Assembly: GCA_025504975.1 (NCBI GenBank)
Contig: JANUWI010000002.1
Span: 806,001-870,000 of the forward strand
From: Plenodomus lindquistii
Lineage: Eukaryota > Ascomycota > Dothideomycetes > Pleosporales > Leptosphaeriaceae
Direction: 5' to 3'
Length of the DNA: 64,000 nucleotides
The notes under the pieces are model-generated. The model searched no databases and was not told the DNA's origin. It was given only the letters and a program-made list of their open reading frames with translations. The translations under genes and the position numbers were made by a program. Below, one piece after another: positions 10,801 through 20,719 of this stretch. Position 1 is the stretch's first letter; each line of letters opens with the position of its first letter.

Positions 10801-11684
10801 TGCGAACCTAGCCGGTCCGATGGAGATGCGTGATGGGATGAGTGCGGAGTCGGCCCTGTTGGTGTACCTGGAAGATGGCGTAGATCGGATGAAGCCGAGC
10901 CACGGTGAGTATCCAAATTGCGTAACCCAGGCTTCGCAGCGCCTGCAGGGCCAATGTAAGAATCATATTCTCGTGGAATGAATCTGCGATCGTCGCGGTC
11001 CCTGCGATCAAAGTCCCGTTCTTCCCGCACGTCTCTCTCTCTGCGCCCCGGCGGTGTCCGACTTCGCGGTCGGTAGGTGCGATCTGGTGGGCGATCACGG
11101 GGATCATGGTGCCTGTCTCGATCGTCGCCATGAAAGTTTCGACCACGGCCTGCAAACCCTCCACGTCCTCGACTGATGCTGCCGCCGCCGCGGTAGGAAG
11201 AACCTGCACCGATCGGAGGAGCGTCCGAATAGGTGGAGCCAGCCGATGACGGACCATCGCGAGAGTTGCGTCTTGCACGATTGACGTCGAGATCACGCGG
11301 TAAGAAGTCTCTCTGGTCACGTGGATCGCGAACATCTCTAATGGGAGATCGTCGTGGGGGCGTTGGTCGCCTTTCTCGGCGATCAAAGTCACGGTCGCGG
11401 TCACGATCTGCTCTCCATGAATTATGGGAGTTATGCAGAGGGGGCGCCGGTCCACTGCTCAGCGGTGGCGCAGTTCTCAATGGCGTGGGCGGACCAGTGG
11501 GAGGTCCACGGGATGTGTCGACCACGGATTTTGGACCGCGAGGAATCTCTCTGGGCGGGAATGCGCTGGGCTCTGGGTTTGGCCGAACACTATCGCCAGC
11601 CCTCGGAGGGTAGCCATTGCTAAAGGTCGAAGGTCTACGATCGCGGTAGGGCGGAGACCTATCCCGAGGATATCTGTTGGACAT
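4881..11684 (-). CDS. SNT1: Snt1/N-CoR-like SANT-domain co-repressor, Set3-type complex
   Basis: One uninterrupted 6.8-kb frame encodes 2267 residues starting at an ATG at 11684. Most of the protein is disordered. The first ~300 residues are Arg/Asp/Gly-rich, then comes a long Pro/Ser/Ala region, and the last ~800 residues are Gln/His/Pro-rich. Two SANT/Myb-like domains are clear. SANT1 lies near residues 1110-1170 (EDDFTEEEHRVMV, then KDCINHYYATKWG). SANT2 lies near 1355-1400 (WSVSELQDFDKNVAHFGTDW). Spaced SANT domains in a huge disordered protein match the N-CoR/SMRT family, whose yeast member Snt1 belongs to the Set3 histone-deacetylase complex; SANT1 of that family engages the deacetylase. 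Lys/Arg-rich segments follow SANT1. A nuclear repressor scaffold role follows from family membership. Exact orthology would need a phylogeny. Confidence 0.85.
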   Translation of the reverse strand: MSNRYPRDRSPPYRDRRPSTFSNGYPPRAGDSVRPNPEPSAFPPREIPRGPKSVVDTSRGPPTGPPTPLRTAPPLSSGPAPPLHNSHNSWRADRDRDRDFDRRERRPTPPRRSPIRDVRDPRDQRDFLPRDLDVNRARRNSRDGPSSAGSTYSDAPPIGAGSSYRGGGSISRGRGGFAGRGRNFHGDDRDRHHDPRDRPPDRTYRPRSRTPPGRRERDVREERDFDRRDRDDRRFIPREYDSYIGPAGAAKPGLRNLDTHRGSASSDLRHLPGTPTGPTPHSSHHASPSDRLGSQVDSYSRRSSLAIEPLSTKGREPGKDEALLASRAEASRERYAPRASSPPASIPAFGGSNVWRAPIPETKASASTASQPKPLQSVPVPNPTPVISAAPTPNPATAQTPVVPTLVASTAPKTVVATPASKVPVAPPAPKTVIPSGPSILPPTGPKADRISDRVLGEASSQDSRPGPSVTSRIEPLSQPPPAAPTPATDNASTHIAPPKAPTAPTAPTSSLAPSSVGPFVSAPTAPSGLARSPPQGPAFKPRAPPIAPQAAFRANASPSFSRATLPPYSSRDPSPGATPPIGPRSGNVHNPAINTSPQTLPANIPTGPKADRAPMASRPSSMYPPPDRPGFAAPRGMSGGPKSMQWVRPGLIPARPMIPTKREFPTDDRDRQFGTTPKAPRLENSVSAMQPQREQAKSVSPSIPKVSAETARPRERAASAERSSATSPKPTPIETRRYSDVVMAEASPRITGPPMSTTSSAPEVLQDSDDDLDLDEEDFAESEAKYNREVARLEAKRIDLSAPHLRATTPLQEIVLLSCLTVDHLPQKQMESKLNTEDEAVPMHQDYDNTSQLDQQRPESIIADLPTPKDDRSDDVEIGENLERDDKLDRPTAPATVALRLRREGSLNDETFPDLSSLPYLGSGPPTPLSDIGQDRPSLSDSIRLAMCEKLRKSIEPELSQDEKLRQYAAVYKQWRIAIRPWDEERELDDPERQPSAEPALKALTPDVQSAAMTGILDGSLAPTGRRGHASRWATELDIEAVIAESLKTAEEEKLGKKDKEPRKSMADPEKEADLPVELTDSEAQRRRYIDTNFQREPGQGIFAFHYEPPEDDFTEEEHRVMVHNYKDQFAKKWGKLAEVLYKEVGTERTYKDCINHYYATKWGREYKGKLRGKRAGPKKRGGAVARARAAIANMERPEQSGEDGQPLPVTETGRPRRSAAPTFGGTEQDIDPNAAAPLPGRARRQTDADGTQEKAGRRGKGKDKIGRKAKNMPLAAAPVGSPVKFDRKEKSQGLAVKLEDEFNKRPLGEMPLPIHPGLIEEQMLMAGNQQILAELPPGMLDRSKLPVPPARPGPSSYWSVSELQDFDKNVAHFGTDWLAIANHMGTKTHTMIKNQYLRLVESGRIELEQMAKEADARRERGDELGPPPTPTPAPKRRYESTQATPIRQIAPTPEHKSPLLNQVTLPKAASPHSASSSRFSTIAQAPVPSKPSLPSSGFSSLAEPSLVSVPSMPSQQSPPAPPQRAQPQHHHQHSMSQHKPPPHAPRSGYFSDDMPPRHENRPTSQLPASSQPPRHLQQHVQSQGRSQEQHQSPLYRSVPFLDRENISRPSGQQEQDAQHRFHHQRRISHELQNARAFVPGQPTLIPTVRSNSDLRSPEHRPLSYSHSRHVSQAQSIGHSPADVYGQGPASMSKAQQVPQRSTILTPPVKEEPRNPPPFMPQNQHAQAPPQPMLHSQHQHQQLNPTSVPKGPPPGPPKPVVEPRKSNLMSLLNDTPPEEPRRKKPNDQGPPSHNTTPQQSTPIAPPPPTSQPYSSSSRRSMFDDQGVTQSTYSRPSYAQQSALPPATTPRSIDLANEQSGGGRPREGWTQRPPYLHGHSHSQHSVSLPSSQPGPQQPPFNENRMFGNHRSVFAQHNATRHNPSPPPHGYTNSPHMHSRTPSISGVSAQASRHAIPSTTAGQHSQGASASALVLQPNPYAQVDPPGSAPPPGPIGMRPSPHPHTSHIAQQRDASVRNEHSQTQNANLSYSNPQTPNEHPGHPQLGAPRGLNEPYRPRDLRDPHRDLESRNSDRDTGRELAQRTEYLHEQLSNPTMRSAGPPMHENMRFQPQDRPYLPQRSQTPLSRPEHSQTPQLQHPPHSSLGVANQPIYGQRSHDEPTHRFQQPSYSHDRIMADRARDEQAQQAQHQAVMERDEHMRRERDRDIGERERQLQDARYRENFMRNREIRGQPPPGSGTEQRPDPRAPTGPGPMDWTRHQQDRGGWQR

Positions 11685-13812
11685 GATGGTGGATTCTCGA
11701 TATCAAAGGCCGTTGCGGTTGCTGCATGGGGGGTACCGATGGCTGTCGGATGAAGGATTGTACGTGATTATGTAATGTGTCGGGAAGTCGTTCTGGGAAG
11801 TGCGGAGACCGTCAATCAATAATGCTGTGAAAGGATAGCGGTACTGCCGGGTACCAGGAAGCGGGCGGATGGCCTGCGAGTGGAGTGTTGCTTCTGTGAA
11901 TGGCTCTGACCTTGCGATTCTGGTAGGGGTGACGTCTCGATGTCGCTTGGGTTTTGCGGTGGATGCGCCAAGAATTAACGAGATCCGTGCTGAAGTGCTT
12001 TAGCGTCGTTGAAACCGGTGCCACGATGTTGCGCCGCGAAACTGGAGACTCGGCTGGGAGAGCTTCTGTTTCTCAACGCTGTCTGTCGCCTGGGGCTGCT
12101 GCACGCGTCCAAAATGCTTCGAAAATGAAGCTGGGTGGCCAGGTGAGATTGCGGGGGCCTAGGAGGGCGTGAAGAGCAGCAAAGGCGATCCGGCGAGCGT
12201 CCTGCGATCTGACGTGGCCGCCCGTTCCTCGCCCTACGGGATGCGGGTTCTTGCAGGAGCCGAGCTTCGAATGGGGTGGCGGTTCAGCCAGGCTGCGTTC
12301 CAATGCACATTGGCAGCATGCTGCGGTACTGAGGTTCACGAAGGCTGAGGGTAAGATGGTTGGAAAGAGAAGCGCGAGGAGAACAGCACAGAGACACGAG
12401 AACGCCGCACTGACACACGCCCACCCCCAGTGCCATTTCGACCTTGCAGCCGGCCGTCATGGCTGAGCCGGTCTCCATGCACGGCCTAGCCAGAGAACCG
12501 TCAAAGGGTGAGCAAGCGCAGCTGATTGGATACCCAATTGAAGATTGCAGGGATAATGACGGAACAAGTGTCAGATTCGCGCCCTCTTCCAGCCCAGCGC
12601 GGGCTCCACAGGGGATCTCTGGCTAACGCACATTGCGCCCACTCCCGTGCATGGCGGGCTGGCCGCACGAGCAGCTATCGTGACTTTGTGTTGTCGCACT
12701 TGCCGCAGCCAACTGATGGTAGGCTACAGAGGGAGAGAGATGTGTCGTGCCATCGCCATGGGCCACAGGAATGGGTTCTGGCGAGCGAGAACCCAGGCAG
12801 TGGCCCTGGGCTGTAGCCTGTGGCTTACATACCGGGGTGCTAGCACTCTGAGTGTGGGGTCATCAATGAATCTGCCCGATGGAGCCTCGACCCGACCCCT
12901 AGGAAGGGGTTAGCCCACTCCACCACGTCTCAGATTTGCTCTGTCGTGTCCGAAACACATTTCTCTCACATCGATTTAAGCAAAAGAATTCCCCAGGATA
13001 GCGCTTTGCATCTCTTTTTGCTGTTTGCAAGCAGAGTCCCTGCTGCACCATCACTTGATCCATATCATATCATGCCGTTTCCCAGCAGCTCTGTTCGGGT
13101 GATCGACGTGTACATCGCCGTAAATGGCAACGCCCATCTAGCGCCATGCACCACCACGTGAGGAGCGCCAACCTTCGTATCTCCAATTCCATCACTCCAG
13201 ACTGCCGACCACTCTGGGGCGTTTCTATCTCCAAAGACCTCTAAAAACCTCAATCATGCAAAGGGGTATCGCGAAAGCGCGCTTGCTAGAGACCCAGACA
13301 GCGAGATGTTCATGTAGCACCCTAAAGCTCAAACTCTCGCCAGAAGCAACATGAGACGACATCAACTTACCGACACCATAACATGACTTTCGCCTTGATC
13401 ACAATCCACCCGCATCCACTGCGCTGGCATAGGGCTCTGCGCAGCCTCCCTAGGAGAACCTCGTTATTGAGAATCTGAACAAACAGGCGTGCTTTAGTTC
13501 CATCTCGAGCAAGCAGTCCTCTGGTGTAATCAGGATTGCATGTATCATCGATACATTTGCTTTGAATAATGGTTAGCAGGATAGAATATTGTCGATTGTT
13601 GCCAGACTCTGCTGTTCGCGCTAGCAAAATCGTGCCTCAAAGTGGGGGTCTTCAGAAACTCTACTAAATCCACTGGATCGCTATTATTGCACCACAGTCA
13701 CCAGCAGCAAATCCAGCAATCACGAGATTTCCCGGAAGATCTCGATACAGACACGCAGGCGACCATCTTGAGCATCTCGTTCCGAGCAGTGCGGCTGCCA
13801 GACTCGCGCACC
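11685..13812. other. 2.1-kb divergent intergenic region
   Basis: This gap separates the start codons of the Snt1-like gene (-) and deoxyhypusine synthase (+). It should carry both promoters and probably long 5' leaders. Several short frames exist, but none shows a domain, conserved composition or splice-supported continuation. No tRNA-like T-arm motif was spotted. Confidence 0.55.
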
Positions 13813-14947
13813 ATGTCAACGAATGGCACCACAGCGGCCCCTGCAGGCGCCACAGACGCTGTTTTGAAACCTTCAGATCCAGTGCCCGATGGCGCGAGAG
13901 AAGTCCAAGGCATCGATTTCAACCAGTATGCATCGCGCCCCATCACAGTCGAAGAGCTGGTCGGTGGCTATGCGAACATGGGATTCCAGGCAACATCTGT
14001 TGGTGAGGCTGTGCGAATCATCAATGGCATGGTTAGTTTCTGCCTAGCATCTTTTTCACACGGGTAAAATGTACTGATGATTATTACAGCGTGCATGGAG
14101 GGATGCAGAGACTGGTGATAGGACGACGATATTTTTGGGATACACGTCAAATCTGATATCGTCTGGTCTGCGTGAGACATTGCGGTATCTGGTGCAGCAC
14201 AAGCACGTCTCCGCCATTGTCACGACTGCAGGCGGAGTAGAGGAAGACTTCATAAAATGCCTAGCGCCAACCTACATGGGGGCCTTCTCGACGCCTGGTG
14301 CGGGCCTGCGCGCAAAAGGCATGAATCGTATTGGCAATCTCGTCGTGCCTAATAGCAACTACTGCGCCTTCGAGGACTGGGTAGTACCCATTCTTGACAC
14401 GATGCTCGCGGAGCAGGAAGCAAGTAAGAAGACCGAAGAACCGTTGCACTGGACCCCAAGCAAAGTCATCCACCGCCTCGGTAAAGAAATCAATGACGAG
14501 CGCTCAGTATACTATTGGGCCTACAAAAACGACATTCCAGTATTCTGCCCCGCCCTTACAGACGGCAGTCTTGGCGACATGCTCTATTTCCACACATTCA
14601 AGTCGTCGCCCGAGCAAATACGCATTGATATTGTCGAGGACATTCGTAGAATCAACACTATTGCGGTACGAGCGAAGCGCACAGGCATGATTGTGTTGGG
14701 CGGGGGGATCGTAAAGCATCATATTGCCAATGCGAATTTGATGCGCAATGGTGCCGAGAGCGCAGTGTACATCAACACGGCGCAGGAATTTGATGGGAGT
14801 GATGCGGGAGCGCGGCCTGATGAGGCAGTCAGTTGGGGGAAGATCAAGTTGGATGGGGAGAGTGTGAAGGTGTATGCTGAGGCGACGGTGGTGTTTCCGC
14901 TGATCGTTGCGGCGACGTTTGCCAGAGTCAAAAACGCCGATGCGTGA
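13813..14947 (+). CDS. DYS1: Deoxyhypusine synthase
   Basis: The enzyme uses NAD and spermidine to modify one lysine of eIF5A, the first step of hypusine formation; it acts in the cytosol as a tetramer. Two exons (13813-14031, 14090-14947) flank a 58-bp intron and give 358 residues, close to the family's usual ~370. Diagnostic stretches include GYTSNLISSG, TTAGGVEED, PALTDGSLGDM, VKHHIANANLMRNGA and QEFDGSDSGARPDEA-like sequence. The active-site lysine lies in SWGK near residue 324. The start chosen (ATG at 13813, context CACCATGTC) begins the conserved protein; the open frame upstream is leader. The frame is unbroken and all catalytic motifs are present, so the gene looks functional. Confidence 0.97.
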
Positions 14948-15736
14948 GCAGGGACTCTTGGGACGGTGACTTGAACATCCTGTGAGGGCAAGAGGAACAG
15001 AACAGTTCAACAGACACGATTCATCAACGTTGTGCCAATCGGGAGTGTGGAGAGGCTGGTGCAGGGCTAGGGTGCGGAGGCCCCACTTATTAACGCTCCT
15101 GCCGGATACGCGATAACACACCTACTCTAAGCTAGCTGCGAAGCCGTGTGGGATGGCGTCCTTCTGCCTTAACCCACACTTCACACGTCTGACGGTGACT
15201 CAAAGCAATCCTGGCAGTCGACAGCTGGACAGCCAAAAGGGCGAATGACGACAAGGGCGGCGGGTACCGTGCCAGCGTCTGCCTGGACATGCGCTGCAGC
15301 TTTGCCTAGTGTCGAATAGCGTATGGCGGGGGTCCGACAGCTGGCACCGTGCTCTGCTCTACCGTATGCTGGCACGCTGGCTGCAGCCTCACTGTCTGAT
15401 AGGCGACAGCTTACGCCATACGCTCAGCCACGGGCTTTTGCTCCATGACTTTGGACCTCTCCGGCTCCAACTCTTGTTGCACACTCACTCTGCCATCCAT
15501 CTCCCCAACCATTGTGACGCTGTATCCAAGACGTCGCCGGCGCTGATATAAGCAGTCAACGACACCACCACGAGCTTGCTCGCGCCAACGCGTTACCTTG
15601 CCTCACCTTACCTCTTGCCAGCTCCAGAGAGACGTACCGTGTTTCCGCCTCGCTGACGTGGATTCCCGCTCAGCCTGCTGGCTCCAACAACGCTCCCTCT
15701 CGCCTTCACATGCGCTCTCTCAGCTAGCACTGAGCC
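14948..15736. other. Intergenic, promoter of MATH-MORN-RING gene
   Basis: About 790 bp lies between two plus-strand genes. The last 250 bp before 15737 are pyrimidine-rich on the plus strand, typical of fungal promoters and leaders. No coding frame is supported. Confidence 0.5.
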
Positions 15737-18700
15737 ATGGCAGCCGTTGAGCAGCCACACTTCATCCAGCGCACACCCACGCCGTCCTTCTCGAGCCCAC
15801 GGCATCACCTCGATGCGCGATCGCCCTCGGCTTCCCCGCCACCGCCTGCGTCCGCCGATGTCGACATGAGCACCTCCGTCGTCACATCAGGCCAGCGCCA
15901 CGACCGGGAAGACGCAGACATGGAGGATGCGGGCTTGACAAACAGCCTGCCGCAAGCGAGTATAGAAACGCCCGGCAGTGCCGAACACCCATCCACTGCC
16001 ATCGCTGTTCAAGTCGCCGCCATGAACGACAACGCAATGGATACCACGCCCGACACAGAAGTAGAGCTCGTGCTGCCTGACGCCCCGGCTGAGGTTCAGC
16101 ACGATGCAGCCACTACGCCTCCATCACCTGCCCAAATTGCTGATGTTCAGGTTGTATTGGGTAGCGATGCGCCGATGCCACCCCCCGCCGTCATTGACGA
16201 AGCAGTAAGTCCAGGCTCCATCCCCACAGCCTCCTCAGTGCTAAGTTCAGACAGATGACGCCCGCTGCCCTCATGCCTCCAGTAGATTCTGACGCCCCCG
16301 TCGACCCCACCGCACAGCCCCCGCCGCCACCACCGCCCATCGAGCCTGTACAATCGGACAGCGAGTCCTCGGACGATGACGATGGTCTTCCGCCATGGCA
16401 CCCCATACAGGAAGACACGTCGTCACCAGACGAAGACGAGCTCAAAGACATGGCCGAGTCGATAGAACACAGCGCTCTTGATCACGAGTACTGGGAGGAA
16501 AAGGCATTTGTGCCCCTGGAGGAACCGGAGTATACTGCAGGCGAGACTGGGCGCATCGAGTGGACCATCGACGCATACAATGGAACCCGCGAGAAGCCGA
16601 ATCGAGACTTGGTGATGAAGTCTGATGTTGTCACCATCGGCGGACACCAGTGGCAGATCAAATTTTACCCCAAGGGCAATGATTCCGACTATCTCAGCGT
16701 GTATTTGGAGTGTTTGAGCGTCATGAAACCGAAAGATGAAGAAAAAGCTGAAGCCAAGAGAGACGATGACAGTACGAGAGAGGTCAACGAAGGAACCATC
16801 ACAGGAGACGAGAAATCTAAAGTTGCAAAACTCGTCGTCGAAGACGCGCCAGAAGATGCCTCGGCCCCACTTATACCCATCGATGCCCAACACACGCCGC
16901 TACCGCTGCTAGGGTCGAAACAAATGCCAAAGCGGAAATGCGTGGCCGCACAAGTGTCCGTCGTTCTCTACAACCCCACAGAACCCCGTGTGCATTACTC
17001 GAAAACAGCACTTCACCGTTTTTGCAGTAGTTCGCCCGACTGGGGCTGGACGCGCTTCCATGGACCATACTATGATATCGCACATCGTTTGCGCGGTCAG
17101 AGACAAGCACTCCTCCATAACGATAAGCTTGCGTTCACAGGCTATGTTCGCATCGTCAATGATGAGACGGACTGCCTGTGGGAACATCCAAATCGCGAGA
17201 ACCCCTGGGACAGCTTTGCAATGACAGGACTGCAGGGACTCATGCTTGGTGAAGATGCGAGTGCACCTGGCGGCAACATGATCTCGGCGATTGCTTCGTG
17301 GATGTTGTTCAAGCCTTTCCGAATGTTACTGTATCACGTCAAAGTACCGGACGTGTATTCTGAACCTATGCTTCGTCCGAAGCCGCTCACCAACGCACTG
17401 CAGAAGGTGCTATACCTGCTTCGTACACAAGTTGAGCCTGGTTCGGGACCCATTGCTCTGGATGATGTGTTGGATGCGCTGGAGTGGTATGGTATCCACG
17501 AGCGTCTGGATAAGCTTGATGTCATTGAGACCTGGGAGGTGCTGCGGTTGAAGCTTGAAGAGGAGCTGGCAGACACCGAACATGCGGCGGCACTGCAAGC
17601 GATCTGTGGACTAAAGCGCGACTATAGTGCTGGCGTACCTAGTTACCGAGTACCCGTGGTTGGTGCTGACAGTATGCAACAAGCCATCGATATGTCGCCT
17701 GACTTCACGGTCTCTGGTCAGCCGCTCCCCGAGTTGCTGACGATTGAGATGGAGCGTCAGAGCTTTGATTTGAAGACTCGCTCGTATGTCAAAGTCCTGA
17801 ACAAAGTCACCATGGACGATCATGTCAAGGTCAATGGTACATGCTACACACTCTACGGACTTGTGGTCCACAAACAGACACTACAATCTTACGTCTACCA
17901 GCCAATTTTGCGACCTGAGGGGCCAGGATCGAAATGGTATAGCTACTCGGACAGCAAGGACGAGAATCAAGTCAAGTGTCTTACTAAGCGACAAGCTATC
18001 GACGCGCACGAGGGAAAGTCCGGTGCAGAGCAAATCGTTGGCAACGATGCAGTAGCGTACATCGCCATGTATGTACGCGACGATGTTGCCGAAGATGCCT
18101 TCACCGTGAATGCTAAATCGGAAGAGTGGACTGTCCCGAAATGGATTCTGGCTGAAACTGAGAAGGTCAAGGCGTCGAATGCATCATCGATGTTATCTCG
18201 TGATACAGTAGATGAGCCCAGCACGTCCACTGACATTGACAAAGATACTTCACCGGAGATCGACGCTGAACCAGCCCAGGAGTTGCCTTTCCGCGTCTAC
18301 GATTCACGCTTGTTTGCACAACATGAAGGTCCCGGTGTAATCGACGTATACGATGCAAAATATGAGAGTAATTCGCATTTGATCAAGACTGTTGCACTAT
18401 CGTCCAGAGACGGATGCAAAGAAATCCGCGAGAAGGTGGCAGCTACATTCGAAGATATCCAAGATCCACGTCAAGTAAAGTTTTGGCTCCTGGATCCCAT
18501 TCGAGGGGCGTTAGGGCGACCAAACATCTTGGGTACGGGCAAGATCGAATACTCATGTGGAACGTACGATCGGTATGCCGACAGTAGGGAGTGGGTTTTG
18601 GATGCCTCTGCATACACAAATCGCCTTTGGATTCATGTCATTGACTTTGACAAGCTGCCTGAGTTGCCGAAGGACGTGGAGAACGAGAAGGTTTCGGAAA

Positions 18701-20022
18701 AAGCGGCGGTAAATATGACTGAGGATAGTCATACTCCGCCGATGACTGTACCTTTGCAAGTGGAGACTGCGGGCACTGGTAATGAGCCTTCGCAAAGGGG
18801 CGTTGTTGTTTCACTTCCAGAAACCCTGCCTCAAGAAGTCTCGTCTCGGTCTGAAGACACGCCGATGAGCGAGCCTGATGAGCCGACCTTTCAGCAGACT
18901 GCGCTCTCCGAAGCGGAACCCCCAGTTGAACCGCAAACAACAGCTACGGAGGGACAGGACATGGCCATGATGGAGGATGTATGGGCCTCTGCAGACGCTT
19001 CTCCGGGGATTGATCCACTTGTCCCTGTTCCGAATGCAGTCGTTCCGGGAGACACAGAAATGGGCGGTACACAAGACGATTTACCACCACCACCTCCTCC
19101 TCCACCCCCACCTGTGGATATTCCCGCAGAATTAATGCAGCCACCTCCACCGATCCGAGCAGCGTCTCCCGAGCCACCGCCAGACGAGATCTACTTCTTC
19201 CTCAAATTCTGGAACCCCGAGACTCAAACCCTCGAATCGCGCGGCTCTCACATCGCGCTGAAGTCCGACAAGGTCGACGAGACGGTCGCAAAGCTCCTCT
19301 CCCTTCCCTCGGACCAACAAAAAAAACTCCTCCTCTGGGAAGAAGAAGAGCTCTCCACTACTCGTACTATCAAGCTGCGCCGCTCCTTCGCCCAAACCGA
19401 CCTTCACAACACAACCATCATCATCGCCAGTCTCCCTCTCACCGACGCCCAACGGGACTCCCTCGCCTCCCGCGCCGCCTTCGCAGACCCAGAGTCCTAC
19501 ATTTCATACCGCTCCTTTGCGAACAACTTCCCCCACAAGCTAAACGGGCACTTCGCATACAACTACTTCTCCTCTGAATCCTACAAAGGCGAAATCAAAG
19601 CCGGCCACCGCCACGGTCACGGCACCCTCATCTACCACTCAGGCGCTACATACACGGGCTCCTTCCGCCTCGACCAGCGCCACGGCCACGGCCTCCACAC
19701 ATTCCAAAACGGCGATACCTACGACGGCTCCTGGATCAACGACGCGCAGCACGGTACAGGCACGTTCGTCGAAGCGGCCACAGGCAACACATACGTCGGC
19801 GGCTGGCAAGCCAACAAGAAGTTTGGCGAGGGTGTGACGCACTGGAAGAATGCGCAGGAGGCGGAGCGGCTGTGCAGGATATGCTGGGAGGAAGATGCCA
19901 CGGCGGCGTTTTATGATTGCGGGCATGTGGTTGCTTGTTTGGAGTGTGCGAGGGAGGTTAGTGTTTGCCCGGTTTGTAGGAAGAGGGTTGTTACTGTGCT
20001 GAGGTTGTTTTATGTGGCGTAA
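15737..20022 (+). CDS. MATH / ubiquitin-like / MORN-repeat / RING-finger protein
   Basis: Two exons (15737-16204, 16255-20022) around a 50-bp GTAAGT..CAG intron with a CTAAG branch site give 1411 residues. Residues 1-250 are disordered and acidic. A MATH domain follows near 255-313 (GRIEWTIDAYN, GGHQWQIKFYP), with a second MATH/USP7-like stretch after it (FTGYVRIVNDETDCLWEHP). The centre (about 560-960) has a conserved globular part resembling the USP7 ubiquitin-like region, but I saw no peptidase Cys/His boxes. After a proline run come a UBL-like segment, three MORN-type repeats near 1265-1355 (YKGEIKAGHRHGHGTLIYHSG pattern) and a C3HC4-type RING near 1364-1402 (CRICW, CGHVVACLEC, CPVC). A ubiquitin ligase is the natural inference. 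Similar fungal genes are often named 'MATH and UCH domain'; the UCH part is not evident here. Confidence 0.8.
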
Positions 20023-20214
20023 GGGAAAGAAGGGAGGGGGACCGGTGTGCGGTTGTGAGGGTAGAGGAGGAGCAAGGGATGGTGATGAGTAGGTGCAGAT
20101 GCTGTTGCGGAAGATTGTTTTACCCCCGGCTTTTTTTTGGCGCAATGATATGGAATGCGGCGTGTGGATGGATGGTTAGGTGTTTTGGGTGTGTGAATCT
20201 TTTTCCTTGTCTTA

Positions 20215-20276
20215 ATTCCTCTTCTCTCCTCTCCTCCTCCTCTTCTTCTTCTTCGTCTTCGTCTTCTTCTTCTTTC
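20215..20276. repeat. CT/CTT-rich microsatellite tract
   Basis: An imperfect run of CTC, CTT and GTC triplets on the plus strand lies about 200 bp after the stop codon of the MATH-MORN-RING gene. It is low-complexity DNA, perhaps within the 3' UTR or terminator. Confidence 0.8.
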
Positions 20277-20690
20277 GAAACTTTGTTTACATAGATATAT
20301 GCCCTTTGCGAGGCGTGTGTGTCCTGTGTCCTTGTTGGTCGCCAACCTGGCGTTGGGCAGTTTCTCTAATCGTGTAAGAATGATAGGCGCCACTTACTTT
20401 CGTCCGTCCGAAGTCTTTAGCGAATGGTGCTATTGGCGTGTGTATCAGTTTCGATCGGATATGTATGAGGTATATTGAATGGATGAATGGTTATCTAGTC
20501 AATGAGATTGAGAAGAAAGATAGAATGGAATGATTTACTACTCATTTTAGATGAAGCGGGGAGCTGGCACGTTCATTGATAATCGTGGCTTATTGGTGGT
20601 GGATATGTGCTTTGATTGTCTGAGATGTCTCTTGGACTAACTATTGAACAGAATGATAGAGGGCGAGGATGGCTCGTAGGGGATGCAGGT

Positions 20691-20719
20691 GGCCTAGTTG
20701 CTAGGCCTTGCCTATCAGG
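20691..20719. repeat. Two adjacent perfect short hairpins
   Basis: GGCCTAG-TTG-CTAGGCC forms a 7-bp perfect stem with a 3-nt loop. It is followed after one base by TGCCT-ATC-AGGCA, a 5-bp stem with a 3-nt loop. No gene adjoins closely enough to call a terminator. Confidence 0.6.
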
